Source of the DNA: DASRRB01 sp036732755
Lineage (GTDB): Bacteria > Planctomycetota > B15-G4 > SIAN01
Direction: 5' to 3'
NCBI GenBank assembly: GCA_036732755.1
Contig: DAINBU010000092.1
Coordinates: 1-20,986 of the forward strand
Length of the DNA stretch: 20,986 nucleotides
Shown here piece after piece: positions 7,030 through 13,903 of the stretch (position 1 is the first letter of the stretch; each line of letters begins with the position of its first letter). The notes beneath the pieces are model-generated. The model worked only from the letters and a program-made list of their open reading frames with translations. It was not told the DNA's origin and did no database searches. The translations under genes and the position numbers were made by a program.

Positions 7030-7650
7030 GTGTCCCCGATGGCGACGGCTCGACGCGACGGACGCCGCGCCCGCGCGGGATTCACGTTCATCGAGCTGCT
7101 CGTGACCATCACGATCATCGCGATCGTGTTCGGCCTGAGCATGAAGATCGGGGGGCTGTTCGGCGCCGAGTCGAACCTGAGCTCGGCCGCGAGCGACTAC
7201 TCGAAGGTGGTCGAGCTGACGCGCCTCGACGCGATCACGTCGGGGCGCGTCGCCTGGGTGCAGATCGACCTCGGCGAGAACGCCGGCTCGACGCAGTACT
7301 ACCGCTCCGTGATCGAGCCCGAGCCGGGGAAGGAGCACGAGCGCCGCACCGAGGAGGACGACCCCGCCCTCCACCTCGTCGCGTGGCGGACGGTGCCGAA
7401 GGAGGTCCGCATCGAGTCGGTCACCGTCGGCGAATCGTCCCCGGCGACGCGCGGCCGCGTCGACATCGCGATCCAGCCCGACGGCACGCTGCCGTCGCAC
7501 CTGGCGCGCTTCTGGTCGCCCGACATGGACCCCGACCGGCGGCTCGTCACGGGCTGGGCGTGCGTCCAGGTGGCCGGCCTGCTCGGGCAGGCGCGCGTCC
7601 TCAACCGCTACATCGAGCCCGAGATCCTGCGGGACGACGCCTTCCGATGA
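7030..7650 (+). CDS. gspH: GspH-like minor pseudopilin
   Basis: This is a 206-residue prepilin-like protein. The cleavage site is ARAG then FTFIELLVTITIIAIVFGL, with glutamate at +5 (E22), followed by one hydrophobic helix. The next part (YSKVVELTRLDAITSGRVAW) resembles the GspH/FimT region, and gene order (after gspG, before gspI) supports GspH; sequence alone is less decisive than for GspG. I prefer GTG 7030, in frame with GGAG at 7020-7023 and a six-base spacer. ATG 7039 is an alternative, and TTG 7009 is unlikely because it lies inside a hairpin with no ribosome-binding site. The stop overlaps the gspI start by four bases (ATGA), so the two are translationally coupled. Confidence 0.8.
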   Translation: MSPMATARRDGRRARAGFTFIELLVTITIIAIVFGLSMKIGGLFGAESNLSSAASDYSKVVELTRLDAITSGRVAWVQIDLGENAGSTQYYRSVIEPEPGKEHERRTEEDDPALHLVAWRTVPKEVRIESVTVGESSPATRGRVDIAIQPDGTLPSHLARFWSPDMDPDRRLVTGWACVQVAGLLGQARVLNRYIEPEILRDDAFR

Positions 7651-8345
7651 ACTCCCGGCGACACGACGCGGGCTTCACGCTGCTCGAGGTGCTGGCCGCC
7701 ATGGTGATCATGGCGCTCGCCGTGTTCCCCTGCCTCACGGTCATCCGCGAGGCGGAGAAGAACTCCTTCGACGCCAAGTTCTCCGAGCTGTGCGTCGGCC
7801 GGATGCGCTCGCTGCTCTCCGAGATCGCGCGCACGCAGAAGCCGGGGCAGACCGGCTCGGGCGACTTCTCGACCATGAGCCGCGAGGAGGGCGGCGACGA
7901 CCGCCTCGCCTACGCCAGCATCCGCTACGAGTGGCAGTGCCAGGCGGTCGACCTCTCGCTCGACATCACGCCCGAGGGCGAGCAGACCGACGCCGAGAAG
8001 GACGCCGAGAAGACCAAGAAGGAGAAGCAGGACGAGGCGCAGAAGGCGGAGGACGCCGACGCCGCGATCGACGAGCGCTTCCGCGCCCGCTACGTCAAGA
8101 TCAGCTGCACCTACCACCTCGACAACGGCGAGGAGCGGCAGATCATCGTCGAGACCTACATCCCGCCGCTCCCCAACCCGAACTCGAAGCAGGCCGGCAA
8201 CGCCGGCGACAGCGTCCCGCCCAACCAGGGCACCGGCGGCGGATCGGGGGCAGGCAAGGGCACGGGAAAGGGCTCGTCCGGCTCCGGGACCACGCCGGGC
8301 CGCGGGAACAGCTCCGGGACGACCAAGCCCGGCAATGGCAAGTAA
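7647..8345 (+). CDS. gspI: GspI-like minor pseudopilin with charged insert and Gly/Ser-rich tail
   Basis: This 232-residue prepilin-like protein starts at ATG 7647, overlapping the gspH stop. The leader is short (MNSRRHDAG), then FTLLEVLAAMVIMALAVFP with glutamate at +5 (E14). The LLEVLAAM form and following helix are typical of GspI, which starts the minor-pseudopilin tip complex with GspJ and GspK. Two features are unusual. About 35 residues (110-145) are almost all Glu, Asp, Lys, Gln and Ala (EKDAEKTKKEKQDEAQKAED), likely an extended helix. Residues about 171-232 are Gly/Ser/Thr-rich and end in NGK. Typical GspI proteins are about half this length. Confidence 0.8.
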   Translation: MNSRRHDAGFTLLEVLAAMVIMALAVFPCLTVIREAEKNSFDAKFSELCVGRMRSLLSEIARTQKPGQTGSGDFSTMSREEGGDDRLAYASIRYEWQCQAVDLSLDITPEGEQTDAEKDAEKTKKEKQDEAQKAEDADAAIDERFRARYVKISCTYHLDNGEERQIIVETYIPPLPNPNSKQAGNAGDSVPPNQGTGGGSGAGKGTGKGSSGSGTTPGRGNSSGTTKPGNGK

Positions 8346-8394
8346 CGGTAGTCTCGCGGCCCGACGCGCCGAAGTTCCGATGAGGGATCCAACG

Positions 8395-9552
8395 ATGACG
8401 AGCCTCCCCATGAGCATCCCCCGGGCCCGCTTCGGCCGCGCCGCGCGCCGCGACGGCTTCACGCTGATCGAGCTGCTGGTCGCGATGGCGATCGTGGCGC
8501 TGATCCTCACCGCGCTGGTCGCCACGCTGCAGGGGACGCTCAAGGCGCACGACGACATCGCGATCGAGATGGCCGCGGTGCGCGACGGCCCGCGCATCCT
8601 CGACATGTTCGAGCGCGACGTGCGCTCGATGCACCTGTTCAACATCAAGGACGGCAACGTCCTGCTCGGCAAGTCGGATCATCCGGGCGGACTGCGCGGC
8701 GATCGCATCGACTTCGTCTGCCAGAAGGACTCGTCGCGCCGCCTCGCCGACCCGTCGCTCAAGAACGACCTCGGCGCCGGCATCGCGAGCCGCGTGAACG
8801 AGGTGGGCTACCGGCTGCGCCCGAGCGGCTTCTCCACCGACTTCCTCGAGCTGTGGCGGCGCGAGGACGTCTACGTCGACGACCAGCCCTTCGAGGGCGG
8901 CACGTACGAGAAGATCCACGACCGCGTCGCGGCGTTCGAGGTCACCTACCTGAGCGAGCTCGGCGACAAGGCCGAGGAGTCCGAAGACTGGGACATGACG
9001 CAGAAGAAGCAGATCCCGGCCGCCATCAAGCTCCACCTCGAGCTGCAGGCGTCGCCCGAGCTCGTCGGCGGCTTCGTCGAGAACAAGGCCGAGGAGCGCA
9101 AGATCTACTCGTACGACCGCCTCATCTCCTTCCGCGACGCCGACCAGCTCGCGCTCAACGTGCGCCCCTACCTGCCGACCAAGATCACGGCGCGCAGCGG
9201 CGGGAGCGGCGGCGGAGCCGGCCCGGGCGGCGTGCTCGGCGGCGACATGACCGGCGGCGTCGCCGGCCCCGGCGGGATGACGAACGGCGTCGGCGGCATG
9301 GCTCCGGGAGGCGCTCCCGGCGCGGGCGCCGGAGCGCCGAACCTCGACGGCCCCAACCAACCGAAGAACCCGCTCGGCCAGGACCGCTTCAACAGCAACA
9401 ACCCCTTCGACCCGCGCAACGGGAAGAACTTCACGGTCGGCAGCGGCGGCAACCTCTCGGGCGCCGACCAGAAGACGATCGAAGACTTCCTCGACAGCTA
9501 CCGCAACAAGTTCGGTCAGGACAGCCTGCTCGGCAGCGGCCACGGCAATTAA
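8395..9552 (+). CDS. gspJ: GspJ-like minor pseudopilin with long glycine-rich C-terminal extension
   Basis: This 385-residue prepilin-like protein has cleavage at G21, followed by FTLIELLVAMAIVALILTAL and glutamate at +5 (E26). Downstream RDGPRILDMFERDVRSMHLF and a beta-rich domain to about residue 260 fit GspJ, which joins GspI in the pseudopilus tip. Residues 268-316 are nearly all Gly, Ala, Pro and Met, and the tail ends with a predicted helix (GADQKTIEDFLDSYRNKFG, 356-374). Usual GspJ proteins are near 200 residues. ATG 8395 is chosen because GAGGGA (8382-8387) lies seven bases upstream; in-frame ATGs at 8335 and 8380 lack such a site. It is the last gene of the cluster; convergent serS follows. 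Confidence 0.82.
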   Translation: MTSLPMSIPRARFGRAARRDGFTLIELLVAMAIVALILTALVATLQGTLKAHDDIAIEMAAVRDGPRILDMFERDVRSMHLFNIKDGNVLLGKSDHPGGLRGDRIDFVCQKDSSRRLADPSLKNDLGAGIASRVNEVGYRLRPSGFSTDFLELWRREDVYVDDQPFEGGTYEKIHDRVAAFEVTYLSELGDKAEESEDWDMTQKKQIPAAIKLHLELQASPELVGGFVENKAEERKIYSYDRLISFRDADQLALNVRPYLPTKITARSGGSGGGAGPGGVLGGDMTGGVAGPGGMTNGVGGMAPGGAPGAGAGAPNLDGPNQPKNPLGQDRFNSNNPFDPRNGKNFTVGSGGNLSGADQKTIEDFLDSYRNKFGQDSLLGSGHGN

Positions 9553-9585
9553 GGGTCGCGCCTAGCCGCGCGGAGGGCGCGGGGC

Positions 9586-10860
9586 TCAGCCGACGGGCCG
9601 CAGCTCCGAGAGGCCGCCGAGGTAGGGCTGCAGCGCCGCGGGGATCGCGACCGAACCGTCGGCGCGCTGGTGGTTCTCGAGCAGCGGGATCAGGATCCGC
9701 GGCGACGCCACGACCGTGTTGTTGAGCGTGTGGCAGTAGCGGACCTTCCCCTCCTCGTCGCGGTAGCGCAGCTCGAGGCGGCGCGCCTGGAAGTCGTGGA
9801 AGCGCGACGCGCTGTGCGTCTCGCCGTAGAAGCCACGCGACGGCATCCACGTCTCGATGTCGAACTTCTGCACCTGCGCCTGGCCGAGGTCGCCGCCGCA
9901 GACGTTGACGACGCGGTAGGGCAGCTCGAAGGCTTCGAGCAGCCGCTCCGCGTTCTTCACGATTTCCTGGTGGTGCTCGCGGCTGCGCGCCTCGTCGGAG
10001 CGGTCGATCACGACCTGCTCCACCTTCCAGAACTGGTGGATGCGGTAGAGCCCCTTGGTGTCCTTGCCGTACGCCCCCGCCTCGCGCCGGAAGCAGGGCG
10101 AGCACGCGACGTACCTGCGCGGCAGCGACGCTGCGTCGAGCACTTCGCCCGCGTGAATCGACGTGAGCGGCACCTCGGACGTCCCGATCAGGTAGAGGTC
10201 GTCCTTCTCCATCTTGTAGGCCTGCTCTTCGCCACCGGGAAAATAGGCCGTCCCCTCCATCGCCTCGCGCCGCACCATCAGCGGCACCTGCACGGGCGTG
10301 AAGCCCTGCGCCTGCATCAGGTCCATCGCGAAGCGCAGGAGCGCGTGCTCGAGGCGGCAGCCGTCGCCGAGCAGCAGGTACTGCCGCGCGCCCGCGATGC
10401 GGCCGGCGCGCTCCGCGTCGAGGATGCCGAGCTTCGCGCCGAGCGCGACGTGGTCGAGCGGCGCGAAGTCGAACGTGCGCGGCGCGCCGACGCGCCGCAC
10501 CTCGACGTTCTCCTTGTCGCTCGCGCCGTCCGGGACCTCGGCCGCGGGCGGGTTCGGCAGCCGGAGCATCAGCTCGCGCAGCTCCGCGGTGAGCGCGCGC
10601 TCGCCCTCCTCGCCCTCTTTCAGGCGGCTCTTCAGCGACTTGACCGCCTCGGCGGCGCCGGCGCGCTCGGCCGCCGGGAGCGCGCCGATCGACTTGCTCA
10701 GCCGGTTCTGCTCGGCGCGGTCGGCGTCGAGCTTCGCGACCAGCTCGCGCCGGCGGCGGTCGACGTCCAGGACGCGGTCGACGTCGACGTCCATCCGCTT
10801 CGTCTTCGCCGCGGCCCGCACGACGTCGGGGTGTTCGCGGACGAACTTGATGTCGAGCAT
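9586..10860 (-). CDS. serS: Serine-tRNA ligase
   Basis: This 424-residue class II aminoacyl-tRNA synthetase charges tRNA-Ser (and tRNA-Sec where present) with serine. The N-terminal arm (about 1-105) is a charged coiled coil that binds the long variable arm of tRNA-Ser, starting MLDIKFVREHPDVV. The core has TSEVPLT (227-233), motif 2 around SPCFRREAGAYGKDTKGLYR (254-273) and motif 3 around LNNTVVASPRILIPLLENHQ (379-398). Length is normal. Two blocks differ from the common bacterial form recalled from E. coli: ETHSASRFHDFQARR where EISSCSN..DFQARR is usual, and NNTVVASPR where NGSGLAVGR is usual. ATG 10860 has GAAGGA upstream with a seven-base spacer. The gene lies 19 bases after a secreted-protein gene. 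Confidence 0.95.
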   Translation of the reverse strand: MLDIKFVREHPDVVRAAAKTKRMDVDVDRVLDVDRRRRELVAKLDADRAEQNRLSKSIGALPAAERAGAAEAVKSLKSRLKEGEEGERALTAELRELMLRLPNPPAAEVPDGASDKENVEVRRVGAPRTFDFAPLDHVALGAKLGILDAERAGRIAGARQYLLLGDGCRLEHALLRFAMDLMQAQGFTPVQVPLMVRREAMEGTAYFPGGEEQAYKMEKDDLYLIGTSEVPLTSIHAGEVLDAASLPRRYVACSPCFRREAGAYGKDTKGLYRIHQFWKVEQVVIDRSDEARSREHHQEIVKNAERLLEAFELPYRVVNVCGGDLGQAQVQKFDIETWMPSRGFYGETHSASRFHDFQARRLELRYRDEEGKVRYCHTLNNTVVASPRILIPLLENHQRADGSVAIPAALQPYLGGLSELRPVG

Positions 10861-10879
10861 CCGGGGATCCTTCGCCCTT

Positions 10880-12919
10880 TCATTTCCAGTCGCTGGCGAA
10901 CGGTCCGCCGAAGAGCGCGTGCTTCGCCAGCTTGAGCATGACCTGGATCTTGGCGTCCTTGCCGGGGCGGTCGATCACGTGGTTGGCGGGGAACCAGATC
11001 GCCGAGCCGTCGGCGTTGCGTGCCATCGAGTCGATCTTCGCCATCGCCTTGCCGGCCGAGCCGTTGCCGGTGGTGCCGGTGCGCGTCCACACCTCGGGGT
11101 AGAGCACCTCGTCGTAGATGCGGCCGACGATCGCGCCGCTCTTCTCGCGCACGATCAGCGACTTCCCCTTCACCGTGACCTGCTTGGGGTCGCCGCCCTT
11201 CTGCTCGAACTCGAACTCGAGCTTGTAGGGGCCGCCCATCTCGAGCGTCGTGGCCTGCTTCGCGACCACGTCGAACTGCTTCGACGCGCCGCGGTAGATC
11301 CACGCCTGCTTGATCTGCCCCGCCTTGCCCGACTCGATCTCGCCGTACTCGATCTGGTAGTGGCCGACCGGCACCGTCACCGGCTTGCCGCCCGCGACGT
11401 CGTAGTAGCAGCCCTTGAGTTCGTGCATCTCGCCGATCACCAGCAGGCGCGGCGCGACCGGTCCGTTCCACTTGAGGACCACCTGGCCCGTCTCGATGTC
11501 GAGCTCGCGCGTCCGGATCTGCTTGCCGCGCGTGTCGCCGAGCTCGACGTGGTACCACTTGCCGCCGATCGGGAGCACGTCGCCCCACGGCATCAGCTTC
11601 TTGCCGACCAGGATGCCGTCGAGGTCGACCCATTCGGGGTTGCCCGGCGTGACGCCGTCGCGCGACTCGAGCGCATCGCCCAGCACGCCGCTCGAGTTGT
11701 CGTCCAGGATCACGAGCGTCTCGCCGAGCACCTTCGACTCGCGATACCAGCCCGAGCGGTAGCGGCCGAGCGTCTGGTAGTTCATCGGCGTCTGCATGAA
11801 CATCGCGTTCTGCCCGCCGGTGCAGAGGAAGACCGCGTAGCGCTCCGGGTCCTTGCCCTCGGCCTTGATCGAGGCGAGCGTCGGCTTGCCGTCCAGCACC
11901 TTCACCTGCACGTCGCTCTTCTTGTCCTCGCCCTGGCGGAGGAACGCGTGCGAGCCGTCGCGCACGACCTTGAGCGGCTGGCCGAACGGCGCCACCACCG
12001 CCAGCGTCCCGAGCTGGAAGGCGCCGCCCTTCTCGCCGAAGTTGAACTCGCGCCAGAGGTTCAGGAAGTCGGTGTTCCACGGCGACGTCGACGGGAACTG
12101 GTCGAACGACTGCATCTCCTTGTACTCGCCCACCCACTCCTGGAACTGCGAGCCCTCCTTGTAGGAGGTCTTCGAGTAGGTCTTCCCGGCCGGGGTCGGC
12201 GCCGCGCCCGGCTCGCCCTTGCCCTCCTTGGGCTTCATGTCGGGGTCGTAGCCCTGTTTCGAGAGCTGCGTGACGCGCTCCCGCATCCAGGGGTACTCGT
12301 TGACCTGCACGCGCCCTGCGGCGACCCACTCCTCCATCGACTTCTTGAAGTCGGCGACGACGTTCGCGTACTGCGAGAGGCCGTCGTGGCACCTGCCGAG
12401 CAGGTAGCGCGCGAAGGAGGCGGCTTCGAGGTCGCCGAGCTTGACCGCCATCGCGATCACCTCCTCGAGCGACGTGGCGGCCTTCTTCCAGACCGCCTCC
12501 TCCTTCTTGGTCTCCGCCTCCTGGTAGACGATGTAGGCGTCGTTGAAGCGACGCTGCAGGTCGCTCCAGACGGCGCGCTCCTCCTTGAGCGTCAGCAGGA
12601 ACTCGAGGCGCTTCTGCAGCCGCGTGCCGCCCTCGTTGCGGTCGATCTGGACGATCAGCGGCTTCACTTCGTCGAAGATCGTCCCGTCGCCGGTGTCGGC
12701 GTACCGGTAGCAGAACTGGTCGATGATGTCCTTCGCCATCTGCTCTTCGCGCGTGACGTACTTGGTGAGCGCCTGCGGGTCGTGCAGGTCGACGATCCGC
12801 TGCGCCTCCTTCATGAACTCGTTCTGCCGGTCGGAGAGCTCGGGACGGTTGGGGTTCTCCTGCGGCGCCGGCGCGAACGCGCACGCGAGGAGACCGACGA
12901 GGGCGAGCGAACGGGGCAC
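10880..12919 (-). CDS. Secreted or lipid-anchored protein of unknown function
   Basis: I do not recognise a family for this 679-residue protein. It starts at GTG 12919 with a strong ribosome-binding site (GGAGGT, complement of 12926-12931). The N-terminus is a signal peptide (MPRSLALVGLLACAFAPAPQ): either Sec cleavage near AFA or, since LLAC is lipobox-like, lipidation at Cys13. Residues about 30-210 are charged and helical with a TPR-like stretch (about 145-200). Residues 225-245 are a Lys/Gly/Pro linker. The rest looks beta-rich, with DDNSSGVLGD at 406-415 followed by PEWVDLDGILVG, a spacing reminiscent of an EF-hand-like calcium loop; this is tentative. One repeated look is seen in VPVGHYQIEYGEI and RIYDEVLYPEVW, but no catalytic motif. 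It lies between the rhomboid gene and serS on the same strand. Confidence 0.8.
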   Translation of the reverse strand: MPRSLALVGLLACAFAPAPQENPNRPELSDRQNEFMKEAQRIVDLHDPQALTKYVTREEQMAKDIIDQFCYRYADTGDGTIFDEVKPLIVQIDRNEGGTRLQKRLEFLLTLKEERAVWSDLQRRFNDAYIVYQEAETKKEEAVWKKAATSLEEVIAMAVKLGDLEAASFARYLLGRCHDGLSQYANVVADFKKSMEEWVAAGRVQVNEYPWMRERVTQLSKQGYDPDMKPKEGKGEPGAAPTPAGKTYSKTSYKEGSQFQEWVGEYKEMQSFDQFPSTSPWNTDFLNLWREFNFGEKGGAFQLGTLAVVAPFGQPLKVVRDGSHAFLRQGEDKKSDVQVKVLDGKPTLASIKAEGKDPERYAVFLCTGGQNAMFMQTPMNYQTLGRYRSGWYRESKVLGETLVILDDNSSGVLGDALESRDGVTPGNPEWVDLDGILVGKKLMPWGDVLPIGGKWYHVELGDTRGKQIRTRELDIETGQVVLKWNGPVAPRLLVIGEMHELKGCYYDVAGGKPVTVPVGHYQIEYGEIESGKAGQIKQAWIYRGASKQFDVVAKQATTLEMGGPYKLEFEFEQKGGDPKQVTVKGKSLIVREKSGAIVGRIYDEVLYPEVWTRTGTTGNGSAGKAMAKIDSMARNADGSAIWFPANHVIDRPGKDAKIQVMLKLAKHALFGGPFASDWK

Positions 12920-12924
12920 GGGAG

Positions 12925-12931
12925 CACCTCC
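12925..12931 (-). promoter_or_regulatory. Strong Shine-Dalgarno fixing a GTG start
   Basis: On the minus strand GGAGGTG is followed five bases later by GTG at 12919-12917. This supports the GTG start of the unknown secreted protein, whose signal peptide begins there. Confidence 0.7.
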
Positions 12932-12983
12932 AGGCCGGGACCCGCAGCGGCACGCGGAAGTCCAGGCGGGGCCGGACCTTACC

Positions 12984-13847
12984 TCAGGTCCCGCCGTCGC
13001 GCATCCGGCGGCTGCGCTCGTCGAGGAACGCGCGCTCGCGGGCGTCGAGGCTGCCCATCCCCGAGTCGTGGATCTTCCGCAGGAGGCGGTCCATCTCGGC
13101 GTCGTCGCCCTCCGCGCGCACGCGCCGCTGCTCCTGCGCGTGCGCGCGCCAGTTCGACGCGAGCGAAGCGAATCCGTCGAAGGCGTTGAACTGGCGGCGG
13201 TACCAGAGGAAGCCGAACGCGGCGCCGCCGAGGTGGCAGAGGCGCGCGACGCCGTCGCCCGCGAACCCCTGCGTGATCAGCGGGAAGAGCTCGAGCACGA
13301 CGTAGAGGCCGGCCAGCACCTTGGCGGGCACCGGCACGAGCCAGAAGACGAACGGCCGGTCGGGGGTGTCGCGCGCGATGAAGAAGAGCAGCCCGAAGAT
13401 CCCGCCCGACGCGCCGATCAGCGCGCTCGACTCGCTGCCGCCGAGCGCCGCCAGCGCGACGACGTGCGCGACGGCGCCGAGCAGCGACGCCCCGAAGAAG
13501 AGGGTGAGGAAGCGGCCGCGCCCGAGCTTCTGCTCGAGGTCGATGCCGAGGAACCAGAGCAGCACGCAGTTGAAGAGGACGTGCATGACGCCGAAGGCGT
13601 CGTGGACCAGCACGTAGCTGAACCACGGGTAGATCCAGACCGCGTTGTGCAGGGTGAGCCCGAGCCACGGCGCGAGCGTCACCGGGCCCCCTGCCGTGGG
13701 GGTCGCATTCGCGGCGAGCACCATGTTCACCAGCGTCACGACGACGCAGAGGACGACGAGCGTCCGCGCGACGCCCCACCCGCCCGGCCCGCGGCCGAAG
13801 CCGAAGCCCCGGCGCTGCGGCTCCTCCCATTCCGGCCGCCACGTCAT
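12984..13847 (-). CDS. Rhomboid family intramembrane serine protease
   Basis: This 287-residue polytopic membrane protein is a rhomboid protease, which cuts transmembrane segments of its substrates within the lipid bilayer. The catalytic dyad is visible: Ser147 in IGASGGIFGLLF and His205 in CHLGGAAFGFLWY. The loop/helix motif HVLFN (89-93) supplies the usual oxyanion-side His and Asn. Six hydrophobic segments can be traced between about 27 and 216. A soluble C-terminal tail (about 220-287) ends in MDRLLRKIHDSGMGSLDARERAFLDERS, a short helical segment seen at the end of many bacterial rhomboids. No substrate can be named from context. It is divergent from folD, with a 53-base gap, and lies 64 bases ahead of the unknown secreted-protein gene. 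Confidence 0.92.
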   Translation of the reverse strand: MTWRPEWEEPQRRGFGFGRGPGGWGVARTLVVLCVVVTLVNMVLAANATPTAGGPVTLAPWLGLTLHNAVWIYPWFSYVLVHDAFGVMHVLFNCVLLWFLGIDLEQKLGRGRFLTLFFGASLLGAVAHVVALAALGGSESSALIGASGGIFGLLFFIARDTPDRPFVFWLVPVPAKVLAGLYVVLELFPLITQGFAGDGVARLCHLGGAAFGFLWYRRQFNAFDGFASLASNWRAHAQEQRRVRAEGDDAEMDRLLRKIHDSGMGSLDARERAFLDERSRRMRDGGT

Positions 13848-13888
13848 GAAGTGAGCCCCATCTTCGCCGTGCGCTGCATGCGGCCCGG

Positions 13889-13903
13889 TATGTTAGTCGC
13901 ATG
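13889..13903 (+). promoter_or_regulatory. Possible -10 element placing the folD transcript start at its ATG
   Basis: TATGTT at 13889-13894 is followed by six bases and then ATG at 13901, so transcription from it would start at or near the start codon and give a leaderless mRNA. There is no Shine-Dalgarno before folD, which agrees. No convincing -35 is seen, so this remains a weak call. Confidence 0.3.

Noticed and set aside
9553..9585. Possible bidirectional terminator between gspJ and serS (CGCGCC 9557-9562 / GGCGCG 9576-9581)
   Set aside because: The 6-bp stem has a 13-base loop and no T-run on either strand. A competing palindrome CCGCGCGG lies inside. Too weak to list as a terminator.
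9670..13189. Long plus-strand open frames opposite serS and the unknown secreted protein
   Set aside because: The minus strand has SerRS motifs, a signal peptide and strong ribosome sites. The plus-strand products are compositionally biased shadows.
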